Positions 6,963-15,847 of a DNA stretch of 34,036 bases are shown here, in pieces. The notes below the pieces were generated by a model. The model searched no databases and was not told where the DNA came from. It saw nothing but the letters and a program-made list of their open reading frames with translations. Position 1 is the stretch's first letter. Each line of letters starts with the position of its first letter. This stretch comes from Paracoccaceae bacterium. GTDB lineage: Bacteria; Pseudomonadota; Alphaproteobacteria; Rhodobacterales; Rhodobacteraceae. The position numbers and the translations under genes are program-made. Location of the stretch: assembly GCA_024639125.1 (NCBI GenBank), contig JAHEJA010000034.1, positions 1 to 34,036 of the forward strand, written 5' to 3'.

Positions 6963-7732
6963 AACCGATGCGTATTGGCCTGCCATAAGAGCATCACAGC
7001 AGACCACAACGGATTAACAGGATAAAGCCCATCAATGACGCGGTCAGGGTGGGCTTTTGCTTGGCGCAATACCGCCTTTGTGGTCCATCCTGTTAAAAAT
7101 GCAGACCGCGCAGTTGGAGCAATCAAAGCCCGATCTTGTCGTGCTTGGTCCAAACAATCCAATCCCTTTTGCGCCAAGGCGGCAACAGCTTGGGGGCGAC
7201 CATCCACCAAGGGAACGCGTTGTTGATCTAACAACGCAGGGATCGCATTCAAATAGTTTGCACAACCAATGGCCCAGCCATACTGCCGTGCGGCGGTTAG
7301 GTCCTTTTGGCCAAGCATGGCTGCTGCAACTGCGATCAAAGTGCCAGATGTCGCAGCAATATAGTTTTCCAATGCAGCCTGATCCGTATGCGCATCTTGG
7401 TAAATATCCCAACGCCGCGCTTCGACTGTTTCCATCAACAAGCCTGCGGTCCTTGGCGTCAAATTCTGCGCCAAAGGTGTTAAGACTTCGTGATGCTTGA
7501 CAGGCTTATCTTTTGAAATATCCTCAAGCGCATCATACCACCATTGCAGCCGCATTTCCGCAATCATTGCTTCTTTGGTAATCCAAGGCGCCCGCGCAAT
7601 TTCCAAATTAAACGCAAACAAGGGAAACAAGGCTTCGCGCGCCGACACTGGCGCAGCCATGACCGCCCGAAAACGATCAGGGTCGGCCTTTTCTAACATT
7701 TTGGCACAGGCCACTATATTGTCCGACAACAT
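6959..7732 (-). CDS. Squalene/phytoene-synthase-like protein, probably NDUFAF6-like
   Basis: 257 aa of the all-helical squalene/phytoene synthase fold. The first metal-binding motif is partly kept (RLQWWYDALED, D67/E70/D71). At the place of the second Asp-rich motif the sequence reads GCANYLNAIPALLDQQRVPL, without the D-x-x-x-D needed for prenyl diphosphate chemistry. This pattern and the N terminus (LFPLFAFNLEIARAPWITKEAMIAEMRLQWW) match the mitochondrial complex I assembly factor NDUFAF6 and its alphaproteobacterial relatives better than carotenoid or hopanoid enzymes. No carotenoid or hopanoid gene is nearby. An assembly role in respiratory complex I is therefore my preferred inference; true terpenoid synthesis is less likely. 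Confidence 0.8.
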   Translation of the reverse strand: MLSDNIVACAKMLEKADPDRFRAVMAAPVSAREALFPLFAFNLEIARAPWITKEAMIAEMRLQWWYDALEDISKDKPVKHHEVLTPLAQNLTPRTAGLLMETVEARRWDIYQDAHTDQAALENYIAATSGTLIAVAAAMLGQKDLTAARQYGWAIGCANYLNAIPALLDQQRVPLVDGRPQAVAALAQKGLDCLDQARQDRALIAPTARSAFLTGWTTKAVLRQAKAHPDRVIDGLYPVNPLWSAVMLLWQANTHRF

Positions 7733-7882
7733 TGAAACGTCCCTTACCCTTATTCAAAACTTGCGCGCTTGAACCACATCCAAAAGCGTCAGTCCAGTGA
7801 CCAATGAACAGATTAAAAAGATATCAAAGCGCGTTAATATCTGCAAATTCGATAGGATCGGAACCTGATCAGATGGCGCACC

Positions 7883-9505
7883 CTATTGCTGGGTATCACG
7901 AATAAGTTTCCAATTGATGGCATCCAGCAAGGCTTCAAAGCTGGCATCAACGATATTTGCTGACACGCCAACCGTTGACCAACGCCGACCTTTGCTGTCT
8001 TCGCTATCAATAACAACGCGCGTGACCGCCTCTGTGCCGCCTTGGGTAATGCGCACCTTAAAGTCGACCAGATGCATATCATCAATCATAGACTGATATT
8101 GACCCAAATCCTTGGACAAGGCCTTGGCAAGCGCATTGACTGGTCCGCGATCAGATCCAGAGCCATCTAATGATTCACTCACCGACAGCTTCTTGTCACC
8201 ATCGATTTTAACGACGACAACTGCTTCGGATAGGCTCACCATTTTGTTGTATTTGTTCTTGCGACGCTCAACCGTGACTTTGTACCGCTTTACATCAAAG
8301 AATTCAGGAAGCTGCCCCAATTCACGACGCGCCAAGATTTCAAAACTCGCTTGCGCCGTATCATATGAATAGCCCTGATCTTCGCGATCTTTGACCACCT
8401 CAAGGATACGCGAAAGCGCCTGCCCATCCTCACCAATGGTCAAACCTGCATCGCTGAGACGGCGGCGCAAGTTCGACTGCCCCGCTTGGTTCGACATCGG
8501 AATGATGCGCGCATTCCCGACCTGAGCCGGATCAATATGCTCATAAGTAGAAGGGTCCTTTAGGATCGCGCTCGCGTGCAATCCGGCTTTATGCGCAAAA
8601 GCAGAGGCCCCGACATAGGGCGCTTGACGCGCAGGAACACGGTTCAGAATATCATCCAAAAGCCGGGAAATGCGGGTAATCCCCTGCAACGCATCAAAGC
8701 TAACACCTGTTTCAAACTGGCTTGCATAGGGCTCTTTTAACAAAAGCGTTGGGATCAAGGTGGTTAAATTGGCATTCCCACACCGCTCGCCAAGCCCGTT
8801 CAATGTCCCTTGAACCTGTCGCACCCCCGCTTCAATGGCAGCCAACGAATTCGCAACCGCGTTTTCGGTGTCATTATGCGTGTGAATCCCCAAACGATCC
8901 CCTGGAATACCGGCAGCGATAACATCGCGCACGATACGCCCCACATCACTGGGCAAAGCGCCACCATTGGTATCACACAAAACAATCCAACGGGCTCCGG
9001 CAGCTAAAGCCACGCGCAAGGCGGCAACTGCATACTCAGGATTATCGCGATACCCATCAAAGAAATGCTCTGCATCAAACAAGGCCTCGCGCCCCTGCGC
9101 AACAACATATTCAATCGATTTTCCAATGTTGTCCAGATTTTCATCCAATGAAATGCCTAGCGCTGCCTCGACATGATAATCATGCGATTTCCCGACCAGA
9201 CACACCGCTGACGTCTTTGCATTCATCACCGCTGCCAGAACATCATCATTGCCTGCCGACCGCCCAGACCGCTTGGTCATCCCAAAGGCGGTAAAGCACG
9301 CCCGCGTCTCGGGACGTTCATCAAAAAACGCACTATCGGTTGGGTTTGCTCCGGGCCACCCCCCTTCGATATAATCCACCCCCAACGCATCCAAAGCCAA
9401 AGCAATCTGCTTTTTCTCGGCGGTGGAAAATTGCACCCCTTGCGTTTGCTGCCCATCGCGCAGCGTCGTATCATATAGGTACAGTTTTTCTTTTTTATTC
9501 GTCAT
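7883..9505 (-). CDS. cimA: (R)-citramalate synthase
   Basis: Condenses pyruvate and acetyl-CoA to citramalate, the first step of threonine-independent isoleucine synthesis. 540 aa, the length of the CimA group related to 2-isopropylmalate synthase. Seen: YDTTLRDGQQTQGVQFS near the N terminus (metal/catalytic motif), YIEGGWPGANPTD (characteristic of CimA rather than LeuA), ARWIVLCDTNGG, GIHTHNDTENAVANSLAAIEAG with the metal-binding histidines, GTLNGLGERCGNANL, and a C-terminal regulatory domain from about residue 400 that normally binds isoleucine. I prefer the ATG at 9505 over the GTG one codon upstream; AAGAAG lies just ahead. The gene lies after cysS on the same strand with a terminator-like element between, so it probably has its own promoter. 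Confidence 0.95.
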   Translation of the reverse strand: MTNKKEKLYLYDTTLRDGQQTQGVQFSTAEKKQIALALDALGVDYIEGGWPGANPTDSAFFDERPETRACFTAFGMTKRSGRSAGNDDVLAAVMNAKTSAVCLVGKSHDYHVEAALGISLDENLDNIGKSIEYVVAQGREALFDAEHFFDGYRDNPEYAVAALRVALAAGARWIVLCDTNGGALPSDVGRIVRDVIAAGIPGDRLGIHTHNDTENAVANSLAAIEAGVRQVQGTLNGLGERCGNANLTTLIPTLLLKEPYASQFETGVSFDALQGITRISRLLDDILNRVPARQAPYVGASAFAHKAGLHASAILKDPSTYEHIDPAQVGNARIIPMSNQAGQSNLRRRLSDAGLTIGEDGQALSRILEVVKDREDQGYSYDTAQASFEILARRELGQLPEFFDVKRYKVTVERRKNKYNKMVSLSEAVVVVKIDGDKKLSVSESLDGSGSDRGPVNALAKALSKDLGQYQSMIDDMHLVDFKVRITQGGTEAVTRVVIDSEDSKGRRWSTVGVSANIVDASFEALLDAINWKLIRDTQQ

Positions 9506-9530
9506 CACACTTCTTCATCTTTGTGACAAA

Positions 9531-9566
9531 AACTCTCGGGGGGTTTGGGGGGCAGACAGCCCCCCA
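9531..9566 (-). terminator. G6/C6 hairpin element after cysS
   Basis: On the minus strand GGGGGGC pairs with GCCCCCC around a TGTCT loop (9565-9547). A second C6 tract and GAGAGTTTTT follow. The element starts 17 bases past the cysS stop. The same layout recurs at 12643-12677. Hairpin plus T run supports a terminator. The second C6 tract could compete for the G6 arm. Confidence 0.65.
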
Positions 9567-9582
9567 TCCAACGCTCATCAGT

Positions 9583-10944
9583 TTATAATAGATCTTTAAT
9601 CTTACTCGGATCAAACCCAGCCGAAGGAACCAACTCCACGCCAGCCTTGCTCATCCGTACTTCGACACCGGCATCTTGAAATACTGCTTTCAATCGATCT
9701 ACTTCTGAAAAATCCTTGCTCTCCATCGCAGTTGATCGCGCATTAGCAAGCAGCGCTTCATAAGCCGATAAATCCTCTGACTGCGCCCAGCCCCCCATTT
9801 CATCGCCCAAAAGCCCAAGCAAAGCTGCCCCTGCTTTTAATCCTGCAACATCAGACGCAGCAGCACAGGCATGCAAAGCCGCAATAGCACCCGCTGTGTT
9901 CAAATCATCAGCGATTGCCGACAATACCCCATCCGGAACGACGCCTGCATCAATCCCTTCGACCAAACCGCGCCACTTACGAAGCGTTTTTTCCGCGTCC
10001 TTGGCCTTCGCATCAGTCCAATCCATCGGCTTGCCATAATGTGTAGACAAAAACACAAAGCGGATGACCTCGCCTGCATATCCTTGATCAAGCAAATCAC
10101 GCACTGTAAAAAAATTGCCAAGCGACTTGGACATTTTCTTACCGTCCACCTGCAACATCTCATTGTGCAACCAATAGCGCGCAAAGCCCCCCTCAGGGTG
10201 CGCACAGCAGCTTTGAGCAATCTCGTTTTCATGATGTGGAAACATCAAATCATTGCCGCCACCATGAATGTCAAAACTATCGCCCAGTAATTCATACGAC
10301 ATTGCAGAACATTCAATATGCCATCCCGGACGCCCCCGTCCCCAAGGGCTATCCCATCCCGGCACATCCGCATCTGACGGCTTCCAAAGCACAAAATCCA
10401 TAGGATTGCGCTTATAAGGCGCAACCTCAACACGCGCGCCAGCAATCATATCATCAACGGATCGCCCAGATAGCGCACCATATGCCTCATAACTTTCAAC
10501 AGAAAACAACACATGCCCTTCGGCGGCATAGGCATGCCCCTTGGCAACAAGGGTCTCGATCATAGAAATCATCGCGCCAATATAATCTGTCGCGCGTGGC
10601 ATTTTGTTGGGCTGCAATTCCCCCAAAGCCTTCATATCATCCAAATACCACTGCATGGTTTCTGACGTAATCTCGTGAATGCTGCGACCAGACAGCGCCG
10701 CACGTTCGTTTATTTTATCCTCAACATCGGTAAAATTGCGCACATAGGTCACGTGGTCTTGCCCGTAAACATGACGCAAAAGGCGGAACAAAATATCAAA
10801 CATGATAACATTGCGAGCATTTCCCAAGTGGGCGCGATCGTAAACGGTCGGGCCACACAAATACATACGCACATTGGACGCATCCAATGGTTCAAAAACT
10901 TCTTTTTTGCGCGATTTTGTATTATGAAGCTTAATTTCGACCAT
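9583..10944 (-). CDS. cysS: Cysteinyl-tRNA synthetase
   Basis: Class I aminoacyl-tRNA synthetase charging tRNA-Cys. 453 aa. Seen: [19 protein letters not shown] with the zinc ligand C30 and the HIGH-type motif [15 protein letters not shown] with C212, [17 protein letters not shown] with zinc histidines, and the KMSKS loop at residues 270-274. The C-terminal DALR-like region is present. The start at 10944 gives the canonical [10 protein letters not shown] terminus, with AAAAGG eight bases ahead. The upstream in-frame extension of nine codons lacks family support. Divergent from the aminotransferase gene, with about 175 bases between for two promoters. Confidence 0.97.
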   Translation of the reverse strand: MVEIKLHNTKSRKKEVFEPLDASNVRMYLCGPTVYDRAHLGNARNVIMFDILFRLLRHVYGQDHVTYVRNFTDVEDKINERAALSGRSIHEITSETMQWYLDDMKALGELQPNKMPRATDYIGAMISMIETLVAKGHAYAAEGHVLFSVESYEAYGALSGRSVDDMIAGARVEVAPYKRNPMDFVLWKPSDADVPGWDSPWGRGRPGWHIECSAMSYELLGDSFDIHGGGNDLMFPHHENEIAQSCCAHPEGGFARYWLHNEMLQVDGKKMSKSLGNFFTVRDLLDQGYAGEVIRFVFLSTHYGKPMDWTDAKAKDAEKTLRKWRGLVEGIDAGVVPDGVLSAIADDLNTAGAIAALHACAAASDVAGLKAGAALLGLLGDEMGGWAQSEDLSAYEALLANARSTAMESKDFSEVDRLKAVFQDAGVEVRMSKAGVELVPSAGFDPSKIKDLL

Positions 10945-11120
10945 ATCCCAAGCCTTTTCATTCTTATTCACCCGTGGCTTATCAACTTAAAACCTGCTTG
11001 GAAATGTTCAAAACCAAAATTATCCGCTTTTTGCTCTTTTTCGATCCCGTATGGCGTGCAAAAATTTGACACCAGCGTTTTGATCTGAACACCTAAACCA
11101 AACCAAGGGAGACAGGAATC

Positions 11121-12296
11121 GTGCAACCATCACAACGCATCCAAGATATTTCACCATCAGGCGACAACGGTTGGGGCCTGTTTTTGCAAGCACGTGACAT
11201 GATCGCCCAAGGCATCCCCGTGATTGAACTTACTATTGGTGAACCGGATATTCGCACCGATCCAAGCATTTTAAATGCCATGCATGCCTCCGCCCTTGGG
11301 GGGCATACTGGCTATACCAATGTTCCAGGCACCACCGATCTGCGCCGCGCAATTGCCGCGCGCGTTTCAACAAGAACCGGTGTCAAAACCACAATAGACA
11401 ACGTTATGATCACCCCTGGCGGTCAATCCGCTTTGTTTTCCGCACATATGGGGGCTTGTAATGTTGGCGACACGGCTCTCTATATAGATCCCTTTTATGC
11501 AACGTACCCAGGCACAATCCGTGCAACCGGTGCAGTTGCTCAAACGATCAAAACCCAATCGGAAAACGGCTTTCAACCGACCGCCGCCGACCTAAATGAT
11601 GCAGCCTCAAAAGCACAATCGCTTTTGATCAACTCACCCAACAACCCAACAGGAAGCACATATACCGCGCAAACCATGCAAACCATTGCAGAAACCTGCC
11701 AAAATCATAACCTGTGGTTAATTTCAGACGAAGTCTATGACACGCAACTCTGGCAAGGGCATCACATCTCTCCTCGGGCACTCCCTCATATGGCAGAACG
11801 CACAATGGTGATTGGATCCCTGTCTAAAAGCCATGCAATGACAGGCAGCCGGCTGGGATGGATCATCGCCCCAGAAACTATGATCGAACATCTGACAAAC
11901 CTCGCAACGCATACGACATACGGTGTGCAGGGTTACATCCAAGATGCCGCTCTCTTTGCCCTCAACCAAGGCCACACATTCGAAGAAAAAGTAGCCGCGC
12001 CCTTTAAAAAACGTCGGGATATTGCCCTTGGGATCATTGCAAATTTCCCCTCCCTCAAAGCTATCCCCCCCAAAGGCGGCATGTACATTATGCTTGATAT
12101 TCGCGCGACGGGCCTCTCAGGCAAAGCCTTTGGCGAAGCGCTTCTGAAAAAACATCACATTGCCGTTATGCCCGGTGAAAGTTTTGGCCAAGCTGCAGCG
12201 GGACATATTCGTATTGCGATGACGGTAGAGGACACAAAATTTGCCAATGCGCTCACCACTTTATGCCAATTCGCAACCGATCTCAGCAATGAATGA
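11121..12296 (+). CDS. PLP-dependent class I/II aminotransferase
   Basis: 391 aa. Seen: IELTIGEPDIRTDPSIL, GYTNVPGTTDLRRAIAAR, substrate/PLP motif LLINSPNNPTGSTY, WLISDEVYD with the PLP-pyridine aspartate, and the Schiff-base lysine K236 in GSLSKSHAMTGSRLGW. This is the large COG0436 type that includes aspartate, arginine-pyruvate and related transaminases; the amino donor cannot be fixed from the motifs. The start is a GTG at 11121 with GGGAG ahead. The last eight bases overlap the start of the TfoX-domain gene, so the two are co-transcribed. Confidence 0.92.
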   Translation: MQPSQRIQDISPSGDNGWGLFLQARDMIAQGIPVIELTIGEPDIRTDPSILNAMHASALGGHTGYTNVPGTTDLRRAIAARVSTRTGVKTTIDNVMITPGGQSALFSAHMGACNVGDTALYIDPFYATYPGTIRATGAVAQTIKTQSENGFQPTAADLNDAASKAQSLLINSPNNPTGSTYTAQTMQTIAETCQNHNLWLISDEVYDTQLWQGHHISPRALPHMAERTMVIGSLSKSHAMTGSRLGWIIAPETMIEHLTNLATHTTYGVQGYIQDAALFALNQGHTFEEKVAAPFKKRRDIALGIIANFPSLKAIPPKGGMYIMLDIRATGLSGKAFGEALLKKHHIAVMPGESFGQAAAGHIRIAMTVEDTKFANALTTLCQFATDLSNE

Positions 12297-12624
12297 ACCC
12301 ATATCTTCTATTCGCAACCTTGGCCCAGCAATGGAAAAGGCCTTTATCAAAGCCGGCATTCCTGACGCTAATGCTCTGCGCGCTCTGGACCCGGATCACG
12401 CCTACACGACCTTGCTTCAATCAGGCCACCCACCTCATTTCATTGCCTATTACGCAATGATTATGGGTCTGCAAGGACGCCCGTGGAATGATCCATCCCC
12501 TCAAGAAAAACACCAGCTCAGACAGCGCTTTGACGCAATAAAAGCATCCCTCAAGCCAAACAAAAAGGATCCCTCCGATATCGAAAGGATCCTTGATAAA
12601 ATTGGCGTTCGTAACCCAGATTAG
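12289..12624 (+). CDS. TfoX/Sxy C-terminal domain protein
   Basis: 111 aa. SSIRNLGPAMEKAFIKAGIPDANALRALDPDHAYTTLL is the helix-hairpin-helix-like TfoX C-terminal domain, and HFIAYYAMIMGLQGRPWNDPSPQEKHQLR is its usual second half. The N-terminal TfoX domain found in Haemophilus Sxy is absent. Stand-alone proteins of this type are common and uncharacterised; a role in competence should not be assumed. The ATG at 12289 lies inside the aminotransferase coding end (eight-base overlap, different frame). The following intergenic stretch holds two hairpins shared with the convergent ndk. Confidence 0.85.
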   Translation: MNEPISSIRNLGPAMEKAFIKAGIPDANALRALDPDHAYTTLLQSGHPPHFIAYYAMIMGLQGRPWNDPSPQEKHQLRQRFDAIKASLKPNKKDPSDIERILDKIGVRNPD

Positions 12625-12642
12625 TTTTCTTTTTGCAAAAAT

Positions 12643-12677
12643 ACTCTCGGGGGGTGTGGGGGGCAGAAAGCCCCCCA
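12643..12677 (-). terminator. Second copy of the G6/C6 hairpin element
   Basis: On the minus strand GGGGGGC/GCCCCCC (12676-12658) with a TTTCT loop is followed by CACACCCCCC and GAGAGTATTTTTGC. It is nearly identical in layout to 9531-9566 and in the same strand sense. It lies between convergent TfoX-domain and ndk genes and would be the second of two stops for ndk. I remember similar stem plus CCCCGAG-TATTTTTG strings from Rhodobacteraceae intergenic regions but cannot check it here. Confidence 0.6.
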
Positions 12678-12682
12678 CCGCC

Positions 12683-12706
12683 GGTTTGGATCAAAAGATC
12701 CAAACC
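12683..12706 (-). terminator. Perfect 10-bp hairpin after ndk
   Basis: GGTTTGGATC and GATCCAAACC form a perfect 10-bp stem with a four-base loop (AAAA on plus, TTTT on minus), three bases past the ndk stop. No T run follows directly, but the G6/C6 element comes next. The two together probably end ndk transcription. Confidence 0.65.
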
Positions 12707-12709
12707 ATA

Positions 12710-13132
12710 TTAGCCAACCAATTCTAGGCCAGAAAAGAAATACGCGATTTCATTTGCCGCTGTTTCAGGCGCATCAGACCCGTGAACAGAGTTTTCGCCA
12801 ACAGATTCAGCGAATTCAGCGCGGATTGTGCCTGCCGCTGCGTCTGCTGGGTTCGTTGCGCCCATAACTTCGCGGTTTTTCGCGATTGCGCCTTCGCCTT
12901 CTAGGACTTGAACAACAACTGGCTCTGACGCCATGAATTCGCACAATTCGTCATAAAACGGACGCTCAGCGTGAACGCCATAGAAAACGCCTGCTTGCGC
13001 TTTGCTTAGGTGAATACGCTTTTGTGCAACAATGCGAAGACCCGCATCTTCGAATTTCGCGTTGATTTTACCAGTAAGGTTGCGTTTTGTTGCGTCTGGT
13101 TTGATGATGCTTAGTGTACGTTCTACAGCCAT
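12710..13132 (-). CDS. ndk: Nucleoside diphosphate kinase
   Basis: Transfers the gamma phosphate between nucleoside triphosphates and diphosphates through a phosphohistidine. 140 aa, normal length. Seen: [15 protein letters not shown] at the N terminus, [38 protein letters not shown], and [13 protein letters not shown] with catalytic H117. The ATG at 13132 has AAAGGA ahead and gives the family N terminus. A longer frame starting 22 codons earlier is not supported. Single-gene transcript, divergent from the ABC-F gene, with two hairpins after the stop. Confidence 0.97.
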   Translation of the reverse strand: MAVERTLSIIKPDATKRNLTGKINAKFEDAGLRIVAQKRIHLSKAQAGVFYGVHAERPFYDELCEFMASEPVVVQVLEGEGAIAKNREVMGATNPADAAAGTIRAEFAESVGENSVHGSDAPETAANEIAYFFSGLELVG

Positions 13133-13323
13133 TTTCATGTCCTTTAATATGATCGGGAAAGCCCGGAATTGAATTGCGATGCCCCATAACACGGGCAATC
13201 TGCTTTGAAAAGCGCCAATCCATTATGCTGTCCAGGCTCAGCACTCTGAAGGACATAGATAAATGTCGTCTTTCCCACTCACCAGCACTGGCGCAGGCAA
13301 GTTTGCTTTGATAAGGCATCGAC

Positions 13324-15189
13324 ATGATAAAAATTGAAAACATCACCTACTCTGTCGAAGGTCGCACCCTGCTCGAAGGCGCAAGCGCCACTATTCCCGA
13401 TGGCCACAAAGTCGGTCTTGTCGGGCGCAATGGAACTGGGAAAACCACTCTCTTTAAATTGATCCGAAACGAGCTTGTTCTCGAAGGGGGGTCCATTTCG
13501 CTTCCCAAACGGGCGCGCATTGGTGGTGTCGCCCAAGAAGTCCCGGGCAACGAAGTGTCGCTTATTGATACGGTGCTTGCGGCTGATCTTGAACGCGCCG
13601 CGTTGATGAGCGAATCCGAAACAGCACTTGATCCCAACCGCATCGCTGATATCCAAACCCGCCTTGCTGATATTGATGCATGGTCCGCCGAGGGGCGCGC
13701 TTCTAGCATTCTCAAAGGATTAGGGTTTGACGCAGAAAAACAAAAACAGCCCTGCAGCGATTTTTCCGGCGGCTGGCGTATGCGCGTCGCATTGGCAGCC
13801 GTTTTGTTTTCACAGCCTGATGTTTTGCTGCTGGACGAACCGACCAACTATCTCGATCTTGAAGGGGCCGTTTGGCTAGAAAGCTATTTGGCCAAATATC
13901 CCCATACAGTTATTATCGTCAGCCACGATCGCGGCTTGTTAAACCGTGCTGTTGGATCGATTTTACATCTCGAAGACAAACAACTGCATTTCTACCAAGG
14001 TAACTATGAAACATTCGCGCGCACGCGTGCAGCCAGACTGGCAAGCGCGGAATCCGAAGCCAAAAAACAAGATGCAAGACGCGCGCATTTGCAAGCCTAT
14101 GTCGACCGTTTTCGTGCCAAAGCAGACAAAGCACGCCAAGCGCAATCCCGCCTCAAGGCGATTGCCCGCATGCAGCCTATTTCGCGCCCCCAAGAAGCCG
14201 CCTTGCGCCGCTTTACTTTTCCAGAACCAGAAGAGCTCTCGCCGCCGATTGTGCGGGTTGAAAATGGTGTGGTCGGCTATGACACCAAAGCCGTTTTGTC
14301 CCAACTGGATCTGCGGATTGACCAGGATGATCGCATCGCCCTTTTGGGCCAAAACGGAGAAGGAAAATCCACTCTTTCCAAGCTCTTATCAGGTCGGCTT
14401 GATCCTATGTCGGGTCGCATTGTTACGTCTTCAAAGCTAAGAATTGGATACTTTGCCCAACACCAGGTCGATGAATTATTCATCGATGAAACCCCTTTGC
14501 AGCATGTCCAACGTTTGCGGCCCAGTAAAACGCCGGCCCAACTTAGGGCGATGTTAAGTGGCTTTGGCATTGGCGCAGAACAAACCGACACCGTGGTTGG
14601 GCGTCTGTCTGGCGGTCAAAAAGCGCGACTTTCGCTTATGTTGGCCACGCTTGATGCGCCGCATATATTGATATTGGACGAACCGACAAACCACCTTGAT
14701 ATCGAAAGCCGTGAAGCACTTGTCGAAGCCCTAACCGCCTACACGGGTGCTGTGATCCTTGTTAGTCACGACATGCATTTGTTGTCTTTGGTCGCGGACC
14801 GTTTGTGGTTGGTGAAAGACGGCCGCGTGACCCCGTATGAACATGATTTGGAAACCTATCGCGAAGATTTGTTAACAGGTGACAAACCTGACAAAAGCGA
14901 GAAAGCGAAAAAATCAACGGATGCTCCAAAACCAAAACGAGCAAGCCGCGATGATATTCTGATCCTGCGCGCCGAGGTGCGTAAATGCGAAGAAAGAGTC
15001 GACAAATTAAACGATATGCGCGACAAACTTGCCAAAAAACTAGCGGATCACTCGCTTTATGAAGCTGAGCGTATCGGCGAATTGGAAACATGGAATAAAA
15101 AATATGCCGAAGTCATGGGCGCCCTAGAACGCGCCGAAGGAATGTGGCTTGGCGCACAAGACAAATTGGATGCAGCGCTCGCAAATTAA
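13324..15189 (+). CDS. ABC-F family ATPase (translation factor type)
   Basis: 621 aa with two ABC domains and no membrane segment. Domain 1: Walker A GRNGTGKT (34-41), signature FSGGW (147-151), Walker B LLLDEPTNYLD. Linker about 235-285 rich in basic helix (DRFRAKADKARQAQSRLKAI), the P-site tRNA interaction arm of ABC-F proteins. Domain 2: GQNGEGKS (342-349), LSGGQ (428-432), ILDEPTNHLD. The C-terminal 100 residues are charged and form a coiled coil, as in Uup/YheS-like members. These proteins act on stalled or initiating ribosomes. Antibiotic resistance is possible for some ABC-F but not suggested here. AAGG precedes the ATG. Confidence 0.93.
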   Translation: MIKIENITYSVEGRTLLEGASATIPDGHKVGLVGRNGTGKTTLFKLIRNELVLEGGSISLPKRARIGGVAQEVPGNEVSLIDTVLAADLERAALMSESETALDPNRIADIQTRLADIDAWSAEGRASSILKGLGFDAEKQKQPCSDFSGGWRMRVALAAVLFSQPDVLLLDEPTNYLDLEGAVWLESYLAKYPHTVIIVSHDRGLLNRAVGSILHLEDKQLHFYQGNYETFARTRAARLASAESEAKKQDARRAHLQAYVDRFRAKADKARQAQSRLKAIARMQPISRPQEAALRRFTFPEPEELSPPIVRVENGVVGYDTKAVLSQLDLRIDQDDRIALLGQNGEGKSTLSKLLSGRLDPMSGRIVTSSKLRIGYFAQHQVDELFIDETPLQHVQRLRPSKTPAQLRAMLSGFGIGAEQTDTVVGRLSGGQKARLSLMLATLDAPHILILDEPTNHLDIESREALVEALTAYTGAVILVSHDMHLLSLVADRLWLVKDGRVTPYEHDLETYREDLLTGDKPDKSEKAKKSTDAPKPKRASRDDILILRAEVRKCEERVDKLNDMRDKLAKKLADHSLYEAERIGELETWNKKYAEVMGALERAEGMWLGAQDKLDAALAN

Positions 15190-15220
15190 TTTCGCGTACA
15201 GCAAAATAATAGGATAGATT

Positions 15221-15838
15221 ATGGACATTGCGTTTCTTGTGACATCGTTCGTCACACTTTTTGTTATTATTGATCCCATTGGGCTGACACCGCTGTTTGT
15301 GGCACTAACCCAAGGCATGAGCGATGCACAGCGCCGTCGCATTGCCTTTCGTGCGATTGTGACTGGTTTTGGTATCCTGTGCGTTTTCACCTTATTTGGC
15401 GAAGCAGTGTTGGCGTTTGCGGGCATCTCTATGCCAGCATTTCGCATTGCAGGCGGCATATTGTTGTTTTTAACCGCACTTGACATGCTTTTTGAACGCC
15501 GCAGCAAACGTCGGCAAGACAGTTCAGACGAAGAAACGCACGATGACCCATCTATTTTTCCGATTGCGATCCCTCTGATTGCGGGACCAGGCGCCATAAC
15601 GACGGTGATATTGGTTTCAGGCGCGCATCCAGGTTGGGTCGGCATCGGGGAAACACTTTTGGTGGTTAGCACCGTGCTGGTCATTGTTGCGGGCTTTTTT
15701 GCTCTGGGTGCCCCTTTGGAACGCGCTTTGGGCAAGACGGGGATTAATGTCGTAACCCGAATTTTGGGTATGCTTTTGGCGGCTCTTTCTGTGCAATTCG
15801 TCATGGAAGGGATTACATCTTTCATTGCGCTTTCCTAA
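15221..15838 (+). CDS. MarC family inner-membrane protein
   Basis: 205 aa with six predicted membrane helices, about residues 5-27, 44-65, 68-88, 112-132, 140-163 and 178-200. Family signatures: FVIIDPIGLTPLFVALTQGM in helix 1, the A-x-R-G-like AFAGISMPAFRIAGGILLFLTALDM, and AIPLIAGPGAITTVILVS. MarC proteins were named for a proposed link with multiple antibiotic resistance that was later not upheld, so the function is unknown. AGGA lies ahead of the ATG. Starts 31 bases after the ABC-F gene and ends nine bases before the protease gene, so the three probably form one transcript. Confidence 0.92.
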   Translation: MDIAFLVTSFVTLFVIIDPIGLTPLFVALTQGMSDAQRRRIAFRAIVTGFGILCVFTLFGEAVLAFAGISMPAFRIAGGILLFLTALDMLFERRSKRRQDSSDEETHDDPSIFPIAIPLIAGPGAITTVILVSGAHPGWVGIGETLLVVSTVLVIVAGFFALGAPLERALGKTGINVVTRILGMLLAALSVQFVMEGITSFIALS

Positions 15839-15847
15839 ATTAGACGC

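Noticed and set aside
12289-12624. TfoX-domain protein as evidence of a competence system
   Set aside because: Only the C-terminal domain is present, with no com genes nearby. Stand-alone copies are common and uncharacterised.
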